Of a stretch of DNA of 64,000 nt, positions 12,390 through 24,168 are shown in pieces. The notes under the pieces were generated by a model. That model made no database searches. It was not told the origin of the DNA and worked only from the letters and a program-made list of their open reading frames with translations. Position numbers and translations under genes: made by a program. Each line of letters opens with the position of its first letter. Positions within the stretch are counted from its first letter, which is position 1. Source of the stretch: Artemia franciscana (lineage: Eukaryota > Arthropoda > Branchiopoda > Anostraca > Artemiidae); the NCBI RefSeq assembly GCF_032884065.1, contig NC_088867.1:42809741-42873740 (forward strand). The letters run 5' to 3'.

Positions 12390-15300
12390 GTAAGTTGTTC
12401 CTTATTATATCGAAACACAGAAGAGATTAGAAGATTTTTGCCATGGGAAGGTGGTCAAAATAGGAAAATATTCGTTTCACATCTCAACTTTGAGTTTTCA
12501 TTGTAGAAATCTAGTCCTTTTGATTTTTTTCGGGGAGGGGGGTGATGAATCCTCTTTATTTCTCTGTGAAGTTGCGCTACATGTAAAGGGAACCGTCGGT
12601 TTTGTTGCTTTTCTGCATACCAGCATAGCATAATCAGTAGTGACCGAATACATATTGGGTAAAAATTAATTTAATCTTTTTTAAAATTCGTTTAGTTCTT
12701 CTGAGAATCGTTACGAGGTCATTGGTGCTGGTTTTTTACGTTTATTACAAATATGCCCAAGCGTCATATAATTACTTGTATTTCGTTTTAATTGTGTTAT
12801 TCATATTTTATCATTTATATTATTAATTTCTACCTTTCGAAGATAAAAGTCTTTATCTTCATCTGTTTCTTCTATAATAAAATTACTATTTCAATATTCT
12901 CTTGAAAACTAGGAAAATAAAATTATTGTAATAATTATGAAAACATAATTATGTTTTGGTAGAGGACAGTCGAGCTCCCTGATAGGCAATAAATTAAGTA
13001 TTTTTTCTTGTTTGTGCTAAATACTTGAGCGTCATCTACATGGTCGGACGATCTAATATACAATGTGGTTAAATTGCATAACCAAATGATTGTCATTCTC
13101 TGATTCCAATTTAATTGAATTTAAAAGAGCAAGATTGAAGGGACTAATTTCAAAAAGTATTTAAAAATTCTAACTTGATTTTAGCATGAAGTCTATGAAG
13201 AAGTTTTTTACTATCCTTTGATAATATTCTAAATAATTTAACTGATTTTTTCTCTCTGCTGAACAGGGGAATAACTTTAAGGAAAGTAAAGTGGCTGAAT
13301 ACTAATTTGATACCATGAAAACAAAAAAATTCTAAATATCTGTTTAATCTTCTGTCCTCTCTTGCACCTGGAGAAAAATACTGATTAGCATCCACCTGTC
13401 TCCAAAGGAATTTTCAGGCCAAATTTTAACAGAATTTCATTTATTAACAAAGTTATTTTTAATATATTAATCCATGAATATTTTTTAGATTTATTGTTTT
13501 AATTATTTAATAATTATTAATTATTTTAACTAGTATTTTTTTTTTCTATTTGCTTTATTAATTAATTAATAGCCTATTGATCATTTTCCTTTATTAACTG
13601 TGCCCTCTGTTTTATTGTGATAAAAATGTAATTTAAAAAATTGCAAAATGATTACAACCGTTGGATTATTTATTTGAAATCTTGTGCCCCTGAAATTTCT
13701 GCGGGGAAAGTGCTCCCTCTGCTCCTCCTCTAAAATCGCCTCTAGTCTAAGCTTCACTCGGAGTGAACCTTTAAAGAATTTTTGCTTAATAAATAAATCT
13801 TCCCACTTAGATATGAGGAAATTATCGGCTCCAATTTACGAGACAAAGATGTATTATTCCTAGACTTCATGGGACACGCTTTTTGCTTTGCTTGAAACTC
13901 GGACTAAGTGTGATGTAACACAGTTCAATACAAGTGTAAAATATATCGTTTAATGTTTTATAGTATTTTTTGTTAATAGCAAGAAATTATCTTTGGAGCA
14001 GTGACAAGAAAAGCTATCCCATCAAATTCGATCTTAGCTTACCAAAGTCTTCGACGGCCTTGTAGTAAATTTCTGAGTTATAATTAAGTCTTGTGAATAA
14101 ATTAAATAAAAAAAAAGTTTGTTTTACTGAAAGTAAGGAGCAACATTAAAACTCAAAACGAACAGAAATTATTCCTAATATGAAGGGTTGTCCCCTCATC
14201 AGTACCTTGCTGTTTAGGCTAAAGCTGGTAGAAGTTTTAAAAAAGCTTCCTATTCTAATTCAACAGCCCCTGTGTTTCTGTAGCCGTTCTTAAATAATTG
14301 AGAAAAACAGTCAAACTTTAGCGTAAACATCAAGGTATTGAGGAGGGGACAACCCTTCAAATACAGGATAATTTCTGTTCGTTTTCAGTTTTAGTGTTCC
14401 TCCTTACTTTCAGTTAAAAAAACAATTGCTTTTTTATTTAATTTATTTTCGTTTTTCAAATAATGCAGGTACATCTTGCCGACCCTCCATAAGATATAAC
14501 CCCCCTTCACGGAAAGCTTCTCCGTAAAATTTTCATCCAACGTAAAGTACACTCCCCTTGTCATGTTCCCTTCAGACAATTCCACCCTCAATGAAAATCC
14601 CCCTACCCGTAATATTTCTTGTGGACGATTCAGCCAGAAGAATTTTCCTTACCATACTTTCATTTGAAAAGGACTTTAATCTCTAATCGGTTTCTCGATC
14701 ACTCTGGAAGTGTCCCCTTCCGTAGAAATTTGTTTCTGGAAATCAAAACACGTGGAAAATACCCCCTGGATATTTTCTTCGGAACATCTCCACATGCAGA
14801 ATTGAGTTGTCAAATAGAATGTAAGACAATTAAAAGAAATTTTGTATAGTAATTCTGTCAGGTCCCCCCAGCGTAAGATTTTCCCTGGAAAATTCACCCC
14901 TCCCCTGGAAATTTATCTCTTCAAGGAAGATTATCCCAATGGAAATCTACCTCAAGCGAAAAATCCCCCCCTTCAAAAAATGTCTTTATGCTTCCCAATA
15001 ATAAATAGTATACGTAAGCAATGCGCAAATTCCATAACTTACAAGCCTCTCTCCATCGACTGTTGGGTGTCATTTTACCCCTAAAGACATAGTTATTTGA
15101 TTTTTTTACTATACTGAAAAAATAGCTGTCTCAAAATTTTGATCAGGTACATTTTGGAAATAAGTGGGAGTGAGAGAGGGGCCATTTGTCCTCCAACCTT
15201 TTTTGTCACTTAAAAATGGCACTACAACTTTCAATTTCCGTTTGAATGTGCCCTCGCCGGATCTACTAGGATTTATTTTAATACAATCACCCCTGGAAAA

Positions 15301-18300
15301 AAAAAATTAATAAACACGCATCCGTGATCTGTCTTCTGGCAAAAATACCAAAATTCCACATTTTTGTATATAGGAGCTTGAAACTTCCACAGTAGGATTC
15401 TCAGGTATGCTGAATCTGATTATGTGATTTTTATCCAAATTTTAGGGGGGTGTTTCCCCCTATTTCAAAATTAGGCAATTTTTCTCAGGCTCGTAACTTT
15501 TGATGGATACTACTAACTTGATGAATCTTATGTATCTAGAATCAGCATAATAAAGTAATTCTTTTGATGTATCTATTGATATCAAAATTCTGTTTTTTAG
15601 AGTTTCAGCTAAAATTGACCCCGAGTCGCTCCTTACTCCAACTCAATAACAATTTCTCGATTAGTTAATGTGTCACCTTCAAGTGGGGAAGAACTTAAGT
15701 GAGGGGGCTATAAGACATAAGAACCAAATACTTAATTAAAACATGCATACATCATAGTTTATTTCACGAAAGAGATGTTTGAAAAAAAAAATAATATGAA
15801 AAAAATTTTTCGAAAACCATGGTGTTTGTTTTGTATTTGAGGACATTGGTTTCCTCGAAAAGTGTCAAAAAGTTCCAATGATTCAAATTAAGAGACTTGC
15901 CAAAAGTTTTCAAAATATATACCAAAAGTAAGGACTTGACATGAATGAATGAATGATTTTATCCAGTGATTAAACCCGTACAGATTATTTCACTATCTAA
16001 TCTACAAAATACAGGATAAAAAATCAGAAACTGAAAAACAAAATGCTAAATACAAAAAAAAAAAAAAAACAATAAATAGACAACATTTACTAACAGAAAT
16101 TAATGAAGGAGAGTAAGAAAACAAATATATATATACAATATCCAGTCTCTTTGTTCGGCTCAAGTATGCTAATTGTTGAAAAAACCAAGACGGATAGTAT
16201 GATTGAGTGAGAGGCAAATCTGGCATTACCCCCTTATTAGGATTGTATAAAAATGATGTTAGTTCATTTCTTAATAGATAAGTCTATCTATTATCCATCC
16301 TTGCATCATTCCTAGAGCAGAAGAACTAAGGTAGATAGTCATATATCGAAGTAAGAAAACTCTTGTAATTTATATTGTATTTTGGTTCTTTCATTAAAAA
16401 AATACAGTTAAAAAGATAATGAAATAAAGTCTCTTCATCATCGCAATCACAAGCGGAGCAGCTACTTTTATTATTTCTGCAGAAAAAAAAGAATTTATTT
16501 TACAGTGACCAGTAACAATTTGTGTCAGTTTATAATTAGGAGAAGTTTTGTATCTTGAAGAAGGTCAATATGATCAGTGAAAAACTGAAGGGAATATATT
16601 GTTTATATTTTTAAGCGAAATTTTCGTTTCATTTCCAGCCACACGTGGAATTTCTAGCCACAAATAAAAGCTGTTTCAGGTACGGATCTTTCAAAAAATA
16701 ACTACAGAACTTCCATTTGAGTCTTTTGGTGTAGCACATAAAGGACGCTTGTTTTGTACTTGAATTTGATTTAAATCCCCTACAGAACGACCAAAAATAA
16801 AAGTATCGCAGGAATGACGCATGATTTATGGCAACAAAATATGCATTCCCTAAGTTGAAGACCTGCACTCTGGTCTCGATAGAATGGTATCTTATGGGTA
16901 TGGGTATGGTATATCAGTGGTTTACGGGTATGAGGAGAACACTTGATGATAAATATTCAACATCCTTATAAGGATTACATGCGTCCGTAATTAGCCTCAA
17001 TGTTTTACAGGTCTGAACAAGCGTAGAGGGTGGGTTCTGAGCCTAAGACAATCTACTTTCCCCTCGATCTTAAGAATCTTGAGCTTAATCGTATGCAGTG
17101 TATACTGTCTAGTGGATTTCATGCAGTTTATCTATTTTCTGCCTTTTATTTATTATTGTAAATAATATTACAAATAAATTATTTATTGTTGCAATTTCAT
17201 TTAAATCCCCTACAGCACGACCAAAAATAAAAGTATCGCAGGAATGACGCATCATTTATGGCGACAAAATACGCCTTCCCCAAGTTGAAGACCTGCACTC
17301 TGGTCTCAATAGAATGGTATCTTATGGGTATGGCTATGGTATAACAGTGGTTTATGTGTATGAGGAGAACACTTGATGATAAATATTCAACATTTTAATA
17401 AGGATTACATGCATCCATAATTAGCCTCAATGTTTTACAGGTCTGAACAAACGTAGAGGGTGGGTTCTGAGCCTAAGACCATCTATTTCCCCCTCAATCT
17501 TAAGAATCTTGAGCTTAATCGTATGCAGTAAATACTGTATAGTGCATTTCATACAGTTCATCTATTTTCTGCCTTTTAATTAATACTAACCTTCCCTCAA
17601 AATAGTTTGCTCCCTTAATTTGTATTTCTGCGTACATGACTATTCTGTTTCTAAACATTTTCTTTTCCATTTTCCTGCAGTGGCGTCAATTCACGAAAAA
17701 TTTTAGGGGGAAAAAATGTATTGATCTTAATCCAAGTAGGCAAATTTGCTCTTTTTCAGGTTTTTACAGTGAGTACTACAAGAAATGCATACTCCAGTGA
17801 AGATACCAAAAAAAAATATCCAAAAATTAGGGGGACTTCGCAAAAATTTAGGGGAGCATTATGCCCACCTATTCCCCCGCCACACTAATTGCTACCCAAA
17901 ATAGTATATTTCACAAAATAAAGATGACACATTTTTTTTAAACTTGGGGGACGTGGCAAAACAACTAAGGTTTATGTCTCCCTGCGCCCCCCCTTCAAAC
18001 CAATTGACGCCAATGTTTTCCTGAGACCACTTGAAACATAGAGCACATTTTACTATAGTTTTCTATGCTTCCATACCGAGATTCTGGAAGTCGTCTTTTC
18101 CACTTTTTTGGATATTTTGGGGCAGGCCCGAATAGAATGTTCATGAGCATAACTTTTTTTTGTGACTTCAAAGTTTCGTTGTAACTTTTATGACTTTCAT
18201 TTAAAGAGGCTGTTCGTCATTTTCTTTCTTTGTCTTTCGTCTCCCTGCATTCCTGGTAATAGAGCTCTGCGAAGGATAATGATCATGCATTTGATTTTAA

Positions 18301-20334
18301 TGTTTAATTTTTTATTGATTTTTTAGCTCTATGTACCCACTTATTAAGTAGGGAATCTTATTTTATTGTTTGTTTGTTTTTTTTGTTCTTTTTTGCGTAT
18401 TAATTTTGTAGAGAATGGAATTTAGTATAGGCCAAATTATTCTCGACACCCTATATACTTTCAAACCATTAGCTTAAAATTACTTTCTGTCATTTATTAT
18501 GTTAAATTTAGCATGCAAAATGTTTTTAGGCTGACGAAACAGAAGTTTACCTTATTCGCGAATTCCTCCGAGATATACAGGATTGCCAAGCTCGCCATCT
18601 GGTTATTATAGCAGACCAAACCCAAGCAGGGATTCTAGTTGACATTATAGCTAAGTCTAAAAAGCACAAGAATGCCATTGTTCTTGCAAGTGGCCGACCT
18701 TCCCAAATATCCATGAATAATGAATTTACTAGGCACTGGACAGGATTTAAGCATGCCCATATCTGTGTCACGGATGTATTTAACGTAAGTATTTCCTATA
18801 TTTTAAATAGTGCTTACAAAGCAATTTATTTCACTTAACTATCTTCATCTTAATTGATCGTACTGTTGAGTTGCAGTGAAAGACCTTAAATATTGTACAC
18901 ACCATAAACTGCTACTTTAAGTGACCACGATATATTTTTGTTTTCTGTATTCGCATAAAACACGCTATATTGTCAATATATTCTTTATATTAATATGGCT
19001 TACCCAATTAGCTAATTTCACAACCGTTTGCACTCTCAATATGAGGAACCTACATAATCTTGATTTTCTTCATTGAATTTTACAAGCATTTGGAATTGGT
19101 TAATGCAACGAACAACGAACACCGAACAAACTACCCACGAAATAATGCTTCAGAAGCAATAAACTGTACTCAGAAAATATTTAGCTTTTGTGCCCCTATT
19201 AATCCACGATAACGAGCTAAATACAGAAGGAGGGATGAAGGGATTCTCACTTTCACTAAAATTGGCCTGATAGATCCTTTCTTCTCAAGAAAACTGAAAA
19301 ATGATGGCAAAAAATATTCTCAAAGGGGTGTAAGAAACCAAAATAGTTTTGGTGGAAACGGCACCATCTCATTCATTCAATATATTACATTGCTTGCATG
19401 ATATTCTGTTTTTTGTCAGTATGCCACTTCCAAATTTTCCCTTTAAATCTTGCTCGAAATACAATGCAGTTTTCAAAGTCAAGGGGGGGTGTAATTCTTT
19501 CGGGAAGTAGCAAATGCCAACCCCTCAGCACATTTTTTGCACCACAGTACATTGTTGGCATGGAAAATAATGTAAAATTATTTTCCCCTCACGTAAACAA
19601 TTCTTCCTGGAAAAGACCTCCCCTACGGAAAATTCCCCTGGAAAATTCCAACCCTGATAGTTCCCCGCGGAAAACTTTTGAATTTATGGTGAATTTTGTC
19701 GCACATAAATCAGGATTTAAATAACGAATTGTTAGTCTGCAACAAAATGAACCAAAAACTTCAATGAAAACATGTTCGAAAGCCAGAAAAACATCAAAGC
19801 AAGAAGATTAAATTTTGTTTGTAGCCTGTAAGATTTTTAAGTAATTTTCTCTAAAAATGTACACGGCGATGTTTATAATTTGTAATTTGGCTCATTTGTA
19901 AATTCACTCGTTTAGTACTTTTAATACGTGTGTGCCAGCTAAATAAAATATCCAGGAAAATTTTTGAGTGAGTAGAAATGGTGTTGTCTATGACAAAAAG
20001 ATATTCACGCAAAGATCCTGAATATTTTGTGTCTTCTATGCGAATCAATACTCCTATTTAAAAGATAATGTTTAAGACTATCTTTTCAGAGCGCTTACTT
20101 ATCTTTTAGGCTTCAATATCAACTATGGCTCACAGCACTCCATATATTTATGATGGCACGAATGGCTCAAAAAGACTGAACATATTTGGTGCACCTTGTG
20201 ACGTCCTCCCACCTTTTACAAGACAAGAGCTACGTTCTCATTTTATGGGTTGTCAAAACATTCCAACAAGAATATGGCTGAATAAGAATTCTAGAGTACA
20301 AACGGATCCTCCCCCTAGATACTTGAGTGGATAA
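12169..20334 (+). CDS. Putative caspase/legumain-fold pseudoprotease, 5' partial
   Basis: Three exons (12169-12389, 18530-18784, 20110-20334) join in frame to encode the C-terminal ~233 residues and end at TAA 20332-20334. The 5' exons are not visible. I see no name with certainty. The middle has the layout of clan CD peptidases. A hydrophobic strand DSLVIYLSSP stands where a His-Gly would follow. An acidic DSDGNGIADE loop comes next, then an amphipathic helix. A second hydrophobic strand HLVIIADQTQAG stands where metacaspases and legumains have a Cys (for example DSCHSG-type motifs). Both catalytic positions are replaced (SS and Q), so the protein would be inactive. A Cys-containing C-terminal part follows (APCDVLPPF, HFMGCQNIP). 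Codon sense, splice sites and a polyA signal support a live gene. The fold assignment is my inference from the motif pattern. A secreted or luminal role cannot be judged without the N-terminus. Confidence 0.72.
14100..15660 (-). repeat. Foldback family, hairpin plus one arm
   Basis: An inner hairpin at 14110-14420 (a 'gaaagtaaggagcaacatta' arm and its complement) is followed by a single outer arm ending near 15640. The end matches the terminus at 4930-4985 (cgagtcgctccttact) but the terminal hairpin is decayed. It lies in the first visible intron of the pseudoprotease gene. Compared with 1-1661 it preserves a longer internal segment (14490-15060). Confidence 0.8.
15940..16620 (-). pseudogene. 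LINE C-terminal remnant
   Basis: On the minus strand a broken frame reads LTQIVTGHCKINSFFF and then CSACDCDDEETLFH, near 16540-16420. This is the C-terminal Cys/His-type motif of I/Jockey/R1-like LINEs. The 3' end lies near 15940-15960 with a GAATGAATGAAT stretch. Stops and frameshifts are present. Confidence 0.6.
16771..17580. repeat. Tandem duplication, 430-bp period
   Basis: Positions 16771-17155 recur at 17201-17580 with roughly 5 percent differences (both copies start ttaaatcccctacag). A 45-bp AT-rich spacer separates them. No open frame is shared. The sequence lies inside the first visible intron of the pseudoprotease gene. Confidence 0.92.
17678..18015. mobile_element. hAT-type MITE, 338 bp
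   Basis: The terminal inverted repeats are CAGTGGCGTCAATT and AATTGACGCCAATG (one mismatch in 14). A perfect 8-bp target duplication, TTTTCCTG, lies at 17670-17677 and 18016-18023. There is no coding capacity. The 8-bp duplication and CAGTG-type ends are diagnostic of hAT. Confidence 0.93.
18530..18784 (+). CDS. Exon of pseudoprotease-like gene (middle)
   Basis: Flanked by TTTTTAG and GTAAGT. It holds 85 whole codons, phase 0 at both ends. It encodes ADETEVYLIREFLRDIQDC, the second strand HLVIIADQTQAG, and a following ASGRP strand and helix. Confidence 0.85.
19480..19700 (-). repeat. Diverged foldback-arm fragment
   Basis: Phrases such as cctggaaaagacctccccta and cggaaaattcccctggaaaa match the internal segment at 14860-14960. 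It is a solo decayed fragment in the last intron of the pseudoprotease gene. Confidence 0.5.
20110..20334 (+). CDS. Terminal exon of pseudoprotease-like gene
   Basis: Acceptor CTTTTAG at 20103-20109. The exon begins in phase 0 (ASISTMAHSTPYIYDG) and ends ...RYLSG then TAA. Two polyA signals follow within 130 bp. Confidence 0.82.
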   Translation, partial: ASISTMAHSTPYIYDGTNGSKRLNIFGAPCDVLPPFTRQELRSHFMGCQNIPTRIWLNKNSRVQTDPPPRYLSG

Positions 20335-20435
20335 CCCCTTTAAAGCTTTTCAATTATAATTTGTATGATATTGTAAATAGTGTATATAAATTTCATTTAC
20401 GATGTTTATTCAGTCTTTCATTTTCGAGCTCTTGT

Positions 20436-20459
20436 AATAAATTACAGCCTAAAAATAAA
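20436..20459 (+). promoter_or_regulatory. Polyadenylation signals
   Basis: AATAAA at 20436-20441 and again at 20454-20459, about 100-120 bases after the stop codon of the pseudoprotease-like gene. Confidence 0.75.
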
Positions 20460-20819
20460 TATTTTAATACCATTTTGCGTTTACCTTTTTCAACATTCAA
20501 ATCAAACATGATTGATAAAAATTTAGGAAGTTGAATTTTCAATTAAGTAAAAGGGGTAGTGAAAATGTGAACACAGCAAAAATCATAAGAGCTAATGGCC
20601 AATCTAACATTAATTTACATGGAAGAGGTTCTGTATCCTAAATCTTGTTACTTGCGTCAACTGTTCTCGATAAAAATGCAAGTTTCAACTTCTAATACTA
20701 CGCGAAATTGTTTTTCTAGTATAGATAGAAAGTCCAAACCGTATGCTTGGAATGCTTTGAAAGATTGATTTAAAAAAACTTCCCGAAAAAGAAGTTTTCA
20801 AACAAAAGTAAAGGTCATA

Positions 20820-21673
20820 TCCAACTTAAGATCAGAAGATATAAAAACATATAATTGCTCAAACTAAAAACGACCAGAAATTACTAGTAAAGAATAAATG
20901 AAACCCAAAACGAACAAAAATTAGACAAACAATCACAGCAGAAACAAGAGCCAAGAGCTCATATCGTATGAGCTCTAACAAAATTCTAAGAATCAATAAA
21001 TTGACTTAAAAGGAAAATCAGAGGCTTAATGCCGGTTGGGATTTAAAATAAGAGCTCTGAGTCAAGATGTCCTTCTAAATATCAAAATTCATTAAGATCC
21101 GATCACCCACTCGTAAGTTTTGATACCTCATATTTTCTAATTTTTCCTCTCCCTTCAGCCCCCAGATGGTTGAATCAGGGAAAACAACTTAAACAAGTCA
21201 ATTTGTGCAGCTCCCTGACACGCCTACCAATTTTCATCGTCCTAGCACGTCAAGAAGCATCAAACTTGCCAAAGCACTGAACCCCACCCCTAACTCCCCC
21301 AAAGAGAGCGAATCCAATACGATTACAATCAAGTATCTACGACATTTCCTTATTCTACCCACCAAGCTTCATCCCAATTCCTCCACTCCAAGCGTTTTCC
21401 AAGATTTCTGTTTCCCCCCTCCAATCCTCTATGTCCCCGGATCCGATTCGAGTCGAAAATAGAGCATCTGAGACATAAGATCCTTCTATGTATCAAAGAT
21501 CTGATCACCTAGTCATAAGATAAAGATAACCCAATTTTCACGTTTTCCAAGAATTCCGGTTTCCCCTCCAACTCCCCCCAATGCCACAGGATCTCGTCGG
21601 AATTTAAAATAAGAACTCTAAAGCACAAGATCCTTCTAAATATCAAATTTCATTAAGATCTAATCATTCTAAT

Positions 21674-21680
<7 letters not shown>
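20820..21680 (+). repeat. Dispersed repeat with internal 'aagatccgatcac' subunits
   Basis: Related subunits recur at 21050-21120, 21440-21510 and 21590-21670. All share 'ttaaaataagagctct'-like sequence, 'ccttctaaatatcaaa' and 'cattaagatc'. C-rich linkers (cccccaatgccac, cccccaaagagag) lie between. No terminal repeats or coding sense were seen. It ends in a (TA)n tract. Confidence 0.65.

Positions 21681-21709
<29 letters not shown>
21679..21709. repeat. Short (TA)n microsatellite
   Basis: About 15 TA units, directly following the dispersed repeat. Confidence 0.9.
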
Positions 21710-21715
<6 letters not shown>

Positions 21716-23990
21716 TAAAATAACATCGACATTTTTGCAAAAAACAATAAAATTAACGCCTAGAGAATGATGAAGAGATAGACAAACAGTATTAAAAATG
21801 ATTCATTTGATGAACGTTAAAATATTTTCCATGTGGTTCTTCGTGCCATTGATCTTTCTTGAGGTGGCACGGTCGTGAACATACTTATTATACCATTCTG
21901 TTTTATGTTTCTTTAGCCACATAGCAAGAAATCCTTAAATACATCGGATGGTTCGGAATTAAAATTTCATCTTAGGCGTAATTTTGTGCATGAAAGCGAA
22001 TTATTAAGTCCAAAAATTAAACAAAATTGTTAAAGTAGTCAAATTTTCTCATGGTCATTTTGAAAACAATATACGAAATTCTCGATTTTTTTTGCAACAA
22101 TTCACTGAAAAAGGTTTATATTAAAACAAGTATTTTCTTGAAATTCTGAATTTTTGGATAAATGAATATTGTTTTTCATATCTTATCTATCATTTTTTAA
22201 GTATTTTTCATTTGTACCAAGACTAGTACAAGGCTTTTACGCTCCCTTTTGTGTCCTAATCTGATGAGCTGATAACTCAAGTCATAACTGTGAAGAACAT
22301 ATTGCTGGTTTAATAATTATTTTCAATATCTTTTGTGTCATGTTGAAAACTATTGCTGCCACAGACGTCCTTCATTTTTATTTTAAGCATTTTCAAGTTT
22401 AAGCATAAGAAAGGACTAAATAGTCTACTCGGAGGAATGTAACTCAATTATCAAATATAAGATTTCGGAAGAAATCACTCATTGATACAAATTTGTATTC
22501 ATATGAGTGTAATTAAACCTACAAGACTATAGACCTTATTATCTTTCTGATGTATAATTTACGCGTGAAAAATTTTTCTTGTGTTAAATCCGCTCTTAGA
22601 GAAATCTCAAAATTATAAAACCAATTTTTTTGAAAAATTTTTTCCCGTCAGTGAAATTACACTGCCCCTGTCTTTTATGGAAGTACGAAGAATCCCTTCC
22701 CATTTTCTGGCATAAAGCCTTGATTTCTAAGCTATAGAATTTTCTGGAATGTTCTACGATTCAAAATATACTAGAGCATTTTTTTAAGGGACGATATTTT
22801 CAAATTATCGGTGGATTATGAAGATCTTAAGTTTTGAGAAGACTGAGCTCGGGGACCCTTCACTGCTTCACTTATAATCCTTATTTTGAAGGAGGTTTGG
22901 AAAAAAATTCATCCTGGTATTTGAGTGGTTGAGGCTTGTCCTTTTGAATTAATGCAGGAACGAATATTCTGAAGTAGTATTTAGAACTATCGAAATCTTT
23001 TTGAGTAGAGGCGAACTTATTGGAGTGCAGTTCTGTGTGCAGCCACCTCTGCGTCGGGACTGCTCAGAAACACCAGAGACTACGAAGTAGAAAAAAAATG
23101 GGGGTGGGATGCCACAGGGAGTTCCAGAGTGAGATAAATTAAATTACTAAACAAACAAAAGGAAAGGACATTTATCTTGTAAGCAAGGCCAGAACGCCCT
23201 AAAAAAAAGGTTTTGACAGTTTTACAACTGCTAGCCACGCAAAGTGAAGAGCCACATTCGAAAGTCTCGACTGTGCATTTCGTGTATTTTTCTTTGAGAC
23301 TCCTCACGGAGTCACAAAATCACTAATGTGATTATAATTCATAACGTATTCGGCCCTGTTACCTTAAGGTCTCGGTAGGCACGAGACCCGGTGCAGTCTC
23401 ACCAATTGCCATCCTGAAAGGCTGGTGATGCTCTTGGTCCTTTTGGGACCTCTACATCTGTCCCAAAAGCCTAATATAGAGGTTAACCCATTCCTCATCT
23501 CTTGCTGCTAGCTGAGGCTTCAATTGAGCTGTCAATGCTTATAATTCTTTGAGTTAGTCCCGTATCTACTGAAAAATCATCTAAAACTAGAGCTGAAAAC
23601 ATTAATTAAGGAACATTTATAGAAATTTGGCATTAATCATTGTTCTTTTCATTTCTAGTTGCCTAATTCAAGCTCTATCAAAAAAAAGCTAGGATTTTTG
23701 TTTTTGTATATGGCAAACTTTATTATGCTATTTACGCTTGAAAAACAAATTACCCGTGCTTTTTCCTTGCCTGTCATTACATGCAACAGCATATCTATTT
23801 CCACCGAAAAAGAAAGTAGTTTTACCTGCTTAAATTGTAATGTGTAAACCCCAAAAACCAGTGAATAAAATGGGAATAATCTTTTTTTTACATTCTGCTG
23901 AATCATAAAAAAAATTGAAGAATGTCATGGCAACCGTGTCTAAATTCGGCAAGGCAGAGAAATTAGAAATTTAATATCTTGCAAAAAGAC
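21710..23990. other. Intergenic stretch before EIF2B3
   Basis: No recognisable exon, transposase or repeat family. It includes the promoter and 5' UTR region of EIF2B3, but no TATA box or initiator could be assigned. A GC-richer patch at 23340-23480 was not identified. Confidence 0.4.
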
Positions 23991-24168
23991 ATGGAGAAAT
24001 CATTATGTTGGATAGATGTCCAGCCTGTAATCCTCTGTAATGATGTTGGACCAGGGCTTGAAACTGTATCGAAGATTCCCCGATATCGAAGTTATGTTGG
24101 TGGTAAACCCTTATATACATATGCAGTAAAGTTATTAGAAGAATCAAACTTTACTAGCAAGCTTAATG
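23991..24168 (+). CDS. EIF2B3: EIF2B3 exon 1
   Basis: Starts at ATG 23991 ([15 protein letters not shown]). In-frame upstream sequence has no other ATG close by and meets a stop. It ends AATG followed by GTAAGG, phase 1. It encodes the N-terminal strand, the degenerate Gly loop and the [14 protein letters not shown] segment, which matches the SIPKPLLPVGNKPL region of family members. Confidence 0.88.
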
